Shown piece after piece: positions 1 to 10,931 of a stretch of DNA of 64,000 nt (the stretch's first letter is position 1; each line of letters starts with the position of its first letter). The translations under genes and the position numbers were made by a program. The notes under the pieces are model-generated. The model saw only the letters and a list, made by a program, of their open reading frames with translations. It had not been told where the DNA came from and ran no database searches. Source of the stretch: JBKBKN01 sp046294625. Its GTDB lineage: Bacteria > Bacteroidota > Bacteroidia > M30B66. The stretch covers positions 1 through 64,000 of the forward strand of contig JBKBKN010000010.1 in NCBI GenBank assembly GCA_046294625.1. Reading direction: 5' to 3'.

Positions 1-2
1 AC

Positions 3-653
3 AATCTGACTTGGGGTGAATTTGCTCTTTTTCATACGACAGTTAAAGTTAATTATATTTTTGAACTGTCCAGTTTTTGGGGAAGCTTACAAAGTTTATA
101 CAGGTCTTCTCAAATTTCTGATGGGAATTTAGTTTCTGTGGGGATTTCATCAATAAACGGGTCTAATTGCGGATTGATTTTAAAAAGCAAACTTAATGGT
201 CAAATAGAATGGATTCATCGTTACGACTATAATGAACGAACTGATTTCTTCATAGACTTTGCTGAAACTCAAGACAAAGGTTTTATTATTACAGGAGCGG
301 CGAGTTATGGTGGTCAATCTACGGGTCAAGACACATGGCTGCTTAAATTAGACAACAACGGTTGTTTAGAACCGGGTTGTTTAGAAGTGGGTATAGAAGA
401 AGCAGAACAGGATATGGGCATCACACTTTATCCAAACCCTACGCAAGACAGGTTGTTTATCAAAACTGAGCAATCGCAAAAAAGACCTTTGAAGTTTTCA
501 TTATACAACATGCAAGGCAAACTCATCATCCAAGAGCAATTGGTGGCGGAGTATGAGAGTTTTGATTTGAGCAATTTGGTGAGTGGGGTTTATTTGGTTA
601 ATATTGTAGATGGAAGCGGAGCGAGAGTAACAAAAAAAATAATAAAACAATGA
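3..653 (+). CDS. T9SS-sorted surface or secreted protein, C-terminal part (5' end outside window)
   Basis: The reading frame is open from the window edge to the stop at 651-653, so only the C-terminal ~216 residues are present; the GTG at 138 is internal. The visible part has propeller-like repeats (LILKSKLNGQIEWIHRY, DKGFIITGAASYGG, DTWLLKLDNNG) typical of Bacteroidota secreted beta-propeller proteins. After a short linker comes a type A T9SS sorting domain: YPNPTQDRLFI, then SLYNMQGKLI, LSNLVSGVYLVNI and a basic end KKIIKQ. This domain directs export through the type IX system and is normally cleaved and replaced by an anchor in the outer leaflet. The specific function cannot be told from this fragment. 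Confidence 0.85.
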   Translation, partial: NLTWGEFALFHTTVKVNYIFELSSFWGSLQSLYRSSQISDGNLVSVGISSINGSNCGLILKSKLNGQIEWIHRYDYNERTDFFIDFAETQDKGFIITGAASYGGQSTGQDTWLLKLDNNGCLEPGCLEVGIEEAEQDMGITLYPNPTQDRLFIKTEQSQKRPLKFSLYNMQGKLIIQEQLVAEYESFDLSNLVSGVYLVNIVDGSGARVTKKIIKQ

Positions 654-654
654 A

Positions 655-871
655 AACTAATTGCAAATTAGTTAATGTTCCGAGCGGCATTGCACCTGCG
701 AAGCAAGCATGGATTCCGATTATAAACAAATATGAAACCATAAATGCCGCTCAACCTTCAAAGCAAAATAATTGGCATATTCCGCTGATCGGGGGCAAGG
801 GGGTGAAGCTAAAGAGAAAGGTCCTTGCTTAGAGGAATATATTTCTCCGCTCGGATCATTGCCGAATATGC
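655..871. repeat. gene-free stretch with several inverted repeats
   Basis: There is no convincing gene between 654 and 1014. The first part holds several inverted repeats: AACTAATT/AATTAGTT (655-662, 666-673); CCGAGCGG/CCGCTCGG (680-687, 847-854); GAGCGGCATT/AATGCCGCTC (682-691, 743-752); GCAAGG/CCTTGC (795-800, 823-828); and an imperfect pair GCATATTCCGCTGATC (775-790) with GATCATTGCCGAATATGC (854-871). They could be a folded RNA, a decayed repeat element or a terminator region after the T9SS gene. The rest, 872-1014, is AT-rich with nothing recognisable. Confidence 0.4.
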
Positions 872-1014
872 TATTGAGCTGAAACATATAATTTCTAAAT
901 TCGCAAATGAAACATTAAGTTGCAGAAGCGAAGAATTTATTTGTATGAATTCGTGCAAGTTAATCTGCATATAATTCTGAATTCAGGTAAAGCTTAATTA
1001 TCCATACATATATA

Positions 1015-1710
1015 ATGTATACATCATTTCATCCTAAAGTTATATTGCTGATAGGAGCATCGAGTGGAATAGGGCAGGAGCTATGTCAGCAAATGCTCGC
1101 TTCACACAAAGTAATAGCCATTTCCAGGAATCCTTGGAAGGGATTGACGCATGAACATTTATACTTTTATCAATGTGATATCGCCGAGCCATTAGCGTTA
1201 CAGCATCTTTTGGAGACCATTGCAAAAGAGCATCGAGTCATAGATGCTGTGATTTATAATTCAGGTGTCTTGGTAAATAAACCTATGGTAGAACAAACAC
1301 AAGAAGAAATGAATTGGCAAATGCAAGTAAACTTCTTTGGCTTTGTAGAAATGTTAAAAGGGCTTAAGCTAAGCACACGTTTAAATGAAGCAATACATAT
1401 AATATACATAGGGAGTCTTTCGGGCTATCAAAACAGCAAGCGATTTCCTGGTTTGAGTATATATGGCGCATCAAAAGCAGCTGCACATTCCCTTGTTCAG
1501 AGTTTAGCAGCAGAGTTTGAAGGTTCCGGAATAAGAATAAATGCCATTGCCTTAGGCGCTGTTGATACCGAAATGTTGCAAAAGGCACATGGTAATTTGT
1601 CTTTTGCGATGCAAAAGCAAGATGTTGCTCAATACATTATTGGCTTTATGAAAGAGGTATATTCAACGATCAATGGGCAGATTGTTATCCATAGCCAAGG
1701 TGATCTGTAA
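1015..1710 (+). CDS. SDR-family NAD(P)-dependent oxidoreductase
   Basis: 231 residues, a usual length for a classical short-chain dehydrogenase. The Rossmann cofactor motif GASSGIG is at residues 14-20, with a basic residue after strand 2 (ISRNP, about 37-40) that may favour NADPH. NSG (82-84) stands in for the usual NAG, Asn106 is in the QVNFFG helix, Ser134 is in IGSLSG, and the catalytic pair is Y150-x3-K154 (YGASK). All four members of the Asn-Ser-Tyr-Lys tetrad are therefore present. The substrate cannot be inferred. The gene stands alone between the repeat-rich gap and the rRNA operon; ATG at 1015 is the first possible start and gives a normal N-terminus. Confidence 0.9.
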   Translation: MYTSFHPKVILLIGASSGIGQELCQQMLASHKVIAISRNPWKGLTHEHLYFYQCDIAEPLALQHLLETIAKEHRVIDAVIYNSGVLVNKPMVEQTQEEMNWQMQVNFFGFVEMLKGLKLSTRLNEAIHIIYIGSLSGYQNSKRFPGLSIYGASKAAAHSLVQSLAAEFEGSGIRINAIALGAVDTEMLQKAHGNLSFAMQKQDVAQYIIGFMKEVYSTINGQIVIHSQGDL

Positions 1711-1771
1711 ATTAATTGTGTTCAATATCAAGTGATTAGCACATTCATTAAAAAATAAATGCATGCAGCTA

Positions 1772-1801
1772 TTGACTTGAATGTAAAACTGTGTACTTTT
1801 G
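1772..1801 (+). promoter_or_regulatory. rrn promoter P1
   Basis: TTG at 1772-1774, a 19-nt spacer, then TACTTTTG at 1794-1801. This matches the Bacteroidota housekeeping sigma factor consensus (TTG at -33, TAnnTTTG at -7). It is the first of three such promoters before 16S. Confidence 0.75.
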
Positions 1802-1811
1802 CCGCCCCTTA

Positions 1812-1820
1812 GTTCTTTGA
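1812..1820 (+). promoter_or_regulatory. boxA-like antitermination site 1
   Basis: GTTCTTTGA lies just downstream of P1. The same 9-mer recurs at 2028 and 4093 in the same transcript. It resembles the boxA element that recruits NusB/NusE for rRNA antitermination; the role is inferred from sequence and position. Confidence 0.5.
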
Positions 1821-1867
1821 ACGGTGTTATTGAACACCGCGTGTAAATAAAAAATATTAAATAATAT

Positions 1868-1897
1868 TTGGTAGAATCAAAAGAGATTGTACCTTTG
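1868..1897 (+). promoter_or_regulatory. rrn promoter P2
   Basis: TTG at 1868-1870, exactly 19 nt, then TACCTTTG at 1890-1897. Same architecture as P1 and P3. Confidence 0.75.
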
Positions 1898-1951
1898 TCG
1901 CCCTTGAAAAAGTGAGCAAAAAATTATTTGAAAAAATATTTTTAAAAACAC

Positions 1952-1981
1952 TTGACAATATCAAAAACGGTTGTATCTTTG
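1952..1981 (+). promoter_or_regulatory. rrn promoter P3
   Basis: TTGACA beginning at 1952, with 19 nt between the TTG and TATCTTTG at 1974-1981. It is the best match of the three and closest to 16S, so probably a major start site. Confidence 0.8.
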
Positions 1982-2027
1982 CAGCCCGAAATTGAGAAAG
2001 TCAATTTAAGGAAATTAAGAAGAAAAA

Positions 2028-2036
2028 GTTCTTTGA
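2028..2036 (+). promoter_or_regulatory. boxA-like antitermination site 2
   Basis: GTTCTTTGA in the leader just before the 16S processing stem; identical to the copies at 1812 and 4093. Confidence 0.55.
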
Positions 2037-2040
2037 AAAT

Positions 2041-2072
2041 ATTGGGTAATAATTTGAGAAATAACGGGTATC
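2041..2072 (+). other. 16S rRNA processing stem, 5' arm
   Basis: The leader arm ATTGGGTAAT...AATAACGGGTATC is complementary, with small interruptions, to the spacer arm at 3706-3733 (GATATCCGTTATTTC...TTAACCCAAT). The pair would close a long helix around 16S, the usual RNase III substrate. A perfect 18-base palindrome (CATTCGGATATCCGAATG, 2073-2090) and a small hairpin (CCTGAT/ATCAGG, about 2113-2129) follow in the leader before mature 16S. Confidence 0.7.
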
Positions 2073-2143
2073 CATTCGGATATCCGAATGAGAAGTAAAT
2101 CTGAGACATACCCCTGATGAATAATCAGGAATTAAGATCAAAC

Positions 2144-3667
<1,524 letters not shown>

Positions 3668-3705
3668 AGAGTAGATTTATTTCTGCTTGTCATTTATGAC
3701 AAGAT

Positions 3706-3733
3706 GATATCCGTTATTTCAAATTAACCCAAT
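3706..3733 (+). other. 16S rRNA processing stem, 3' arm
   Basis: Complementary to the leader arm at 2041-2072. A further local hairpin CTTGTCA/TGACAAG (3686-3692, 3697-3703) lies between mature 16S and this arm. Confidence 0.7.
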
Positions 3734-3822
3734 CTTTAAACGGTGATTAGCAAATACCCAAAGCGGAACTAGTGATGGTCTCTGCCATCAGAGTTAAGGA
3801 AAACAATTTGATCATCAAATTT

Positions 3823-3896
3823 AGTCCCGTAGCTCAGTTGGTTAGAGCACTACACTGATAATGTAGGGGTCAGCAGTTCAAGTCTGCTCGGGACTA
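3823..3896 (+). tRNA. tRNA-Ile (anticodon GAU)
   Basis: Full cloverleaf: acceptor AGTCCCG/CGGGACT, D arm GCTC..GAGC, anticodon arm CTACA-CTGATAA-TGTAG with GAT, and T arm AGCAG-TTCAAGT-CTGCT. The discriminator is A3896 and the CCA tail is not encoded (ACAT follows). Its position in the 16S-23S spacer with tRNA-Ala is the standard bacterial arrangement. Confidence 0.97.
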
Positions 3897-3909
3897 CATA
3901 AGCAACTTT

Positions 3910-3983
3910 GGGGAATTAGCTCAGCTGGCTAGAGCGCCTGCCTTGCACGCAGGAGGTCATCGGTTCGACTCCGATATTCTCCA
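3910..3983 (+). tRNA. tRNA-Ala (anticodon UGC)
   Basis: Acceptor GGGGAAT/ATTCTCC (one G-U pair), D arm GCTC..GAGC, anticodon arm CCTGC-CTTGCAC-GCAGG with TGC, and T arm TCGG-TTCGACT-CCGA. CCA is not encoded. It lies 13 nt after tRNA-Ile in the same spacer. Confidence 0.97.
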
Positions 3984-4092
3984 CTTTTAAATAGCTAATC
4001 TCAATAAACTGCATCTGGTGATGCTTCTCGACACGCTTCGAGTTTGAATGGATCGAAACCATTGTTTATTGCTCTGCAACCTAGTTGCAAAC

Positions 4093-4101
4093 GTTCTTTG
4101 A
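4093..4101 (+). promoter_or_regulatory. boxA-like antitermination site 3 (before 23S)
   Basis: Third GTTCTTTGA copy, here running into ACATATTG. It sits at the base of the 23S processing stem, as expected for a boxA that renews antitermination for the 23S half of the operon. Confidence 0.55.
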
Positions 4102-4122
4102 CATATTGAAAGAAAATACAAG
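4100..4122 (+). other. 23S rRNA processing stem, 5' arm
   Basis: GACATATTGAAAGAAAATAC and the next three bases are complementary to 7058-7083 (CTTGTATTTTCTTTC then, after three extra T, AATATGTC). This would close the 23S precursor helix cut by RNase III. Confidence 0.75.
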
Positions 4123-4152
4123 AGTAACCTTAAAGATCTTGATTAAGATCAT

Positions 4153-7040
<2,888 letters not shown>

Positions 7041-7057
7041 TGATTGAGGTCTCTTAC

Positions 7058-7083
7058 CTTGTATTTTCTTTCTTTAATATGTC
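7058..7083 (+). other. 23S rRNA processing stem, 3' arm
   Basis: Complementary to 4100-4122 with a three-base bulge; lies between 23S and 5S. Confidence 0.75.
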
Positions 7084-7112
7084 AGTTATCGCTTAAATGA
7101 TAACAAAGGTTT

Positions 7113-7222
<110 letters not shown>

Positions 7223-7226
7223 TTTT

Positions 7227-7258
7227 ATTAAAAGCCCCTTGAAAAAGGGGCTTTTTTA
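7227..7258 (+). terminator. rrn operon terminator
   Basis: Stem AAAAGCCCCTT / AAGGGGCTTTTTT with a short A-rich loop and a T-run, 6 nt after 5S. A strong intrinsic terminator closing the operon. Confidence 0.9.
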
Positions 7259-7275
7259 TTCTGATATTATTATTA

Positions 7276-7326
7276 AAAATATATTTCGGTGTGGAGTCCC
7301 GATAGCTATCGGGAGTAAGCTCGTTG
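7276..7326 (+). pseudogene. partial copy of the tRNA-fMet 5' half, interrupted by a palindrome
   Basis: This stretch repeats the upstream flank and 5' half of the intact tRNA-fMet 68 bases downstream. AAAATATATT is shared exactly (7276-7285 and 7344-7353). The next 11 bases, tCGGtGTGGAG, match gCGGgGTGGAG at 9 positions, and TAAGCTCGTTG matches TAGCTCGTTG after the D-loop. Where the intact gene has CAGTTGG, this copy carries the palindrome TCCCGATAGCTATCGGGA (7297-7314). Anticodon and 3' half are missing, so it cannot make a tRNA. Duplication followed by insertion or gene conversion is inferred. Confidence 0.5.
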
Positions 7327-7352
7327 AAAATTCTGATTTTTTTAAAATATAT

Positions 7353-7425
<73 letters not shown>

Positions 7426-7429
7426 CTAG

Positions 7430-7463
7430 AAAGAAGGTTATCTGTTTTAGATAACCTTCTTTG
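7430..7463 (+). terminator. terminator of tRNA-fMet
   Basis: Perfect 14-bp stem AAAGAAGGTTATCT / AGATAACCTTCTTT (7430-7443, 7449-7462) with a five-base loop, ending in T's, directly after the tRNA. Confidence 0.8.
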
Positions 7464-7974
7464 TTTTAATGATTTCTTTCTTGGATATGTTTACAATTTA
7501 TTGTCTATAATCAGATAAGTACAACAAGTATTACACTGTTTTACATCCGATATAGAACAGCGCTTTATAAGCCAGATTGAGTTTGGAATGAAAGATTAGA
7601 CCCCTCATTATCTCCGATGAAGGCTTATTTATTTGGAAGAGTTTTATGAAAAAATTGATACTTTGGAACGAGAGAATTGACTTATTCAGGTGATGGAAGG
7701 GTTTTAATTCAAACACTTCCATATTGATATCTCGTGGATTTATATCCGCCTTAGGCGGACGTCAGTTCATCGCCCCGATAGCAATCGCGAAAGTGTCATT
7801 CCCTTTAAAGAAGTAGATCCCTTATAGTTGCTTTTGTGACAAAGATTATGTTCCTTCTTTGAGATCTGCACTTAAACACATCTATCAACTTCTTATTTTC
7901 AATTATGAATAGGTGCAAGTTCTCATTAATTTCAATCAAACAAATGTAATATCTTGCCTTTGTATTTGTTACAT
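7464..7974. other. gene-free stretch with two small palindromes
   Basis: About 510 bases with no supported gene. It contains TCCGCC-TTA-GGCGGA (7745-7759) and, 12 bases later, CCCGATAGCAATCGCG, which resembles a decayed form of the palindrome inside the tRNA remnant at 7297. A minus-strand frame of 63 codons (7531-7722) has no recognisable features. TGCCTTTG at 7955-7962 is one base off a -7 box and may serve the peptidase gene that follows. Confidence 0.5.
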
Positions 7975-9363
7975 ATGAAAAAAATTTATACGCTCTTCCT
8001 ATCGCTCGCTTTATCCTATCAATACTTTGCCCAAACTGCTGACGATTCCCTTTTTATCAGGAGAATATTTGATGAAGCTCTGACCAATGGCAAATGCTAC
8101 CAAGTTTTGGAACATCTCTGCAAGAAAATTGGTCCTCGGTTAACGGGAATGAAAGGAGCCTATGATGCAGTTGATTACATGAAATTTGTAATGGAAACTC
8201 AAGGTTTTGATCGTGTTTTTTTGCAAGAAGTAGATATACCTCGATGGGTAAGAGGGAATGTTCAAACAGCACATATTGTAAGTAAAAAAGCCATGATACC
8301 AGTGAATATATGCGCTTTAGGAGGTACAGTAGCAACACCAACAGAAGGAATAAGTGCAGAAGTCGTTGAAGTATTTGGAATTGAGGAGATAGAGGAGCGA
8401 AAAGATGAAATCAAAGGGAAAATTGTATTCTACAATAGACCAATGGATCCAAGATTGATTCACACATTTAGTGCCTATGGTGGTTGTGTCGATCAACGTT
8501 ATCATGGTGCATCAAAGGCTTCACAATATGGTGCTAAGGCAGTAGTCGTTCGTTCTGTAACGCATGCTGATGATGATTTTCCACATACCGGTAGCATGGG
8601 TTATGACAGCTTGTATCCACGAATTCCGGCGGTGGCTATTAGCACCAAAGGAGCTAAATTGTTGAGTCAAATGCTAAAGGAAGAACCAAAGCTTAAATTT
8701 AAATATACCATAGATAGCAGGTTACTTCCTGATACCATTTCTCATAATGTGATAGGAGAAATAAAAGGTGTAAATGCTAACTCATTTATAATTGTAGGAG
8801 GACATCTCGATGCTTGGGACAATGGGGAAGGTGCGCATGATGATGGTGCTGGTTGTGTTCATTCTATTGAAGCAGTGAGAATTTTGAAAGATTTAGGCTA
8901 TAAACCTATCCACACATTGCGTTCAGTCATGTTTATGAATGAAGAAAATGGGCTTAGAGGAGGAAATAGGTATGCAGAAGAAGCAAGATTGAAAAAGGAA
9001 CGTCATTTGGCTGCAATTGAATCGGATCGAGGAGGGTTCACTCCACGAGGATTTTTTATCGATTTTGATGAACGAACCATTGCTTATTTAGAACGATATA
9101 AAAAACTGCTCGAGCCTTATGGAATTCACATTATTCAAAGGGGAGGAAGTGGAGCAGATATTAGCCCAATGAAAAAAGATGGTGTAATGCTTATTGGTTT
9201 CGTACCAGATTCGCAGCGATATTTCGATTACCACCATGCTGCAAGTGACACTTTCGATAAAGTTAATCGAAGAGAATTGGAACTAGGTGCTGCATCAATT
9301 GCTGCTTTAATGTATCTGCTTGATAAATACAGCAATGAAATTTTTTCTCCACAACCTAATTGA
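7975..9363 (+). CDS. M28-family zinc metallopeptidase (carboxypeptidase Q-like), exported
   Basis: 462 residues starting at ATG 7975, which begins a clear signal peptide (MKKIYTLFLSLALSYQYFAQ); the frame can be extended to a TTG at 7954, but that spoils the signal. A protease-associated insert follows (about residues 105-255). The M28 metal-binding core is GGHLDAWDNGEGAHDDGAG (His277, Asp289/290), MNEENGLRGG (Glu323/324), ESDRGG (Asp351) and YHHAASDT (His420/421). All positions expected for a di-zinc aminopeptidase/carboxypeptidase are present. It probably digests peptides in the periplasm or outside the cell. No operon partners: the next gene is convergent. Confidence 0.9.
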   Translation: MKKIYTLFLSLALSYQYFAQTADDSLFIRRIFDEALTNGKCYQVLEHLCKKIGPRLTGMKGAYDAVDYMKFVMETQGFDRVFLQEVDIPRWVRGNVQTAHIVSKKAMIPVNICALGGTVATPTEGISAEVVEVFGIEEIEERKDEIKGKIVFYNRPMDPRLIHTFSAYGGCVDQRYHGASKASQYGAKAVVVRSVTHADDDFPHTGSMGYDSLYPRIPAVAISTKGAKLLSQMLKEEPKLKFKYTIDSRLLPDTISHNVIGEIKGVNANSFIIVGGHLDAWDNGEGAHDDGAGCVHSIEAVRILKDLGYKPIHTLRSVMFMNEENGLRGGNRYAEEARLKKERHLAAIESDRGGFTPRGFFIDFDERTIAYLERYKKLLEPYGIHIIQRGGSGADISPMKKDGVMLIGFVPDSQRYFDYHHAASDTFDKVNRRELELGAASIAALMYLLDKYSNEIFSPQPN

Positions 9364-9367
9364 TTTT

Positions 9368-9814
9368 TTAATTAAAAACCCGGAGTGTATTTCCGCTCGT
9401 AAACTGTGTGCGATAAGGTAGCAATCCGAAAGCTGCCGGACCAGTTAACACCGACCCGTCAAACAAGATAAATGAAGATGGGCAACATGCACATTTAACA
9501 CTTACAAAGGTGCTGGAGTCTATCGCTACACGTCCGCAAGGATTATCAGTTTCATAAGTGCAATGTCTGTCGTAGGCTACAAATTCATCTGAAGATCGCC
9601 TGTAAACAACAATCCCTCTTGAGCCCCCGGGAAGATAAGTCCAACCGCCAACTACAGAAAGATTGAAGTATTGCGGATCGTTCAGGAAAAGATACTGATC
9701 TACCTGAACAAAAGGAATGTTAAGTAATTGGTTTAAATTATCTTTCTTGCAAGAATGTAAACTGCTTAGCAGTAGCATAATAATTGCGAAAGAAAGATGT
9801 TTTAATTTTACCAT
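9368..9814 (-). CDS. Rieske-like domain lipoprotein
   Basis: 148 residues. The N-terminus is a lipoprotein signal with a lipobox-like LHS-Cys22 followed by KKD. The body resembles the small Rieske-fold lipoproteins of Bacteroidota: DRHCTYE (His84, Cys85), Cys93, then VKCACCPSSFILFDGS (Cys108, Cys110, Cys111), GPA and a closing LPYRT. The second box resembles the classical CPCHGSxFD..G...GPA but has Cys where the cluster-binding His should be, and the first box reads HC rather than CxH. Whether it binds a [2Fe-2S] cluster is therefore open. It would face the periplasm from a membrane anchor. Convergent with the upstream peptidase. Confidence 0.65.
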   Translation of the reverse strand: MVKLKHLSFAIIMLLLSSLHSCKKDNLNQLLNIPFVQVDQYLFLNDPQYFNLSVVGGWTYLPGGSRGIVVYRRSSDEFVAYDRHCTYETDNPCGRVAIDSSTFVSVKCACCPSSFILFDGSVLTGPAAFGLLPYRTQFTSGNTLRVFN

Positions 9815-9921
9815 ACTAAAGTTAAGAATATGCCTGGCTGTTTTTTACTTTCATCAGGTTTAATGAAAACGTATTATTTCACTTATCATTGTAAGACAAA
9901 ATTACTAAGTTTAACTAAAAT

Positions 9922-10179
9922 ATGCTTCGGTTAATCGTCTTTATATTTTCGCTGATACTCTGTATTCCGGTATCAGCACAAACTGAAAAACCGCTCAGTA
10001 GAAAAGAGCAGCAAAAGGCACTTCGAAAAAAGAAAGAAGAGCAAATCAAAATGCAGAAAAAGAAAGAAGTTGAGCTTCAGGAACGGCATATGAATATTCA
10101 AACAAAAGCTACCCGCAAGCGAATGAAAGAGAACAAAAAGAAGTCAGATAAAATAAATAAGCGCAAGCGAAGGTATTAG
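9922..10179 (+). CDS. small exported, very basic protein of unknown function
   Basis: 85 residues. Residues 1-20 form a signal peptide (MLRLIVFIFSLILCIPVSAQ). The rest is highly charged and mostly Lys/Arg/Glu/Gln (SRKEQQKALRKKKEEQ, then KKKSDKINKRKRRY at the end), predicted helical. Such short Lys-rich secreted proteins are common orphans in Bacteroidota, and I know no function. A weak -7-like box TAAGTTTA is at 9906-9913. The clean signal peptide is the main reason to accept this as a gene. Confidence 0.65.
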   Translation: MLRLIVFIFSLILCIPVSAQTEKPLSRKEQQKALRKKKEEQIKMQKKKEVELQERHMNIQTKATRKRMKENKKKSDKINKRKRRY

Positions 10180-10407
10180 CCAATCAAATTTTATTATCAC
10201 CATGGAAAGTTTTATTTAAAGACTTTAGCCTAATGTTGCGATTATTGTTTTTGATAGTGAAGTTTTAATGATTGGATAATCAAGCACATAGCTGATATAG
10301 GTTCAATCCTATCCTAGTTTTTCTAAAACATTTCTCTCCGATTTCACAGTTTTTTTGTTTTTTGCAAGTTATTAAATAATCATATCCTTTGCAATACAAA
10401 ACTGACT

Positions 10408-10839
10408 ATGGAAGATTTAGGCAAATACAGTTATCTTATTTTTCTCTTAATCTATTTGTTGTACAACTTTTTCACCAAATCAAAAGATGTGAAGAAACAA
10501 CAACCACAAACAACTACTCCCGATCAGGAGCGGAGTTTTGAAGATATATTAAGAGAAATGATGGGACAGGAGAAGGCTAAGCCCCCAATTAAAGTTGAAA
10601 CGCTTGTAGATACTAGAAAGGTTAATCCCAACTATTCTTCAAACACCAATTTTGAGCAGCAAAAAAGTATAACAAAGACGCAACGAACCGCCCCCGTTTC
10701 TTCCAATGCAGAATTCACTGCTGAAGAAGAGAATTTACAGAGTCGATACGAGATAATCGACGAAATTCACCAAGGCGAGTTTGACTTTAGAAAGGCTATC
10801 ATACTTTCTGAGATATTACAACGTCCACGTTATGTTTGA
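10408..10839 (+). CDS. membrane-anchored hypothetical protein
   Basis: 143 residues. One N-terminal membrane segment (about residues 8-23, YSYLIFLLIYLLYNFF) is followed by a Gln/Thr-rich linker, a short conserved-looking segment (RSFEDILREMMGQEK, about 43-57), more linker and a C-terminal helix ending in AIILSEILQRPRY. That last element (a short helix with an I-x-x-EIL-x-RP ending) recurs in small Bacteroidota membrane proteins, but I cannot name the family. It precedes the TonB receptor by 92 nt in the same direction and may be co-transcribed with it. Confidence 0.75.
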   Translation: MEDLGKYSYLIFLLIYLLYNFFTKSKDVKKQQPQTTTPDQERSFEDILREMMGQEKAKPPIKVETLVDTRKVNPNYSSNTNFEQQKSITKTQRTAPVSSNAEFTAEEENLQSRYEIIDEIHQGEFDFRKAIILSEILQRPRYV

Positions 10840-10931
10840 ATTACATAAAATTAACTTTAAAATATCATTGATTTCATTTCTTTATATATTAGCGACCTTA
10901 TTCGAATTGAGAACCATTTAAAAATTAGCGT

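Noticed and set aside
650..832. 60-codon plus-strand frame after the T9SS gene
   Set aside because: It starts inside the previous stop region, spans the inverted repeats, and its predicted protein has no domain, signal or membrane segment.
7531..7722. 63-codon minus-strand frame in the gap before the peptidase
   Set aside because: No recognisable domain, promoter or neighbour; composition looks like intergenic DNA.
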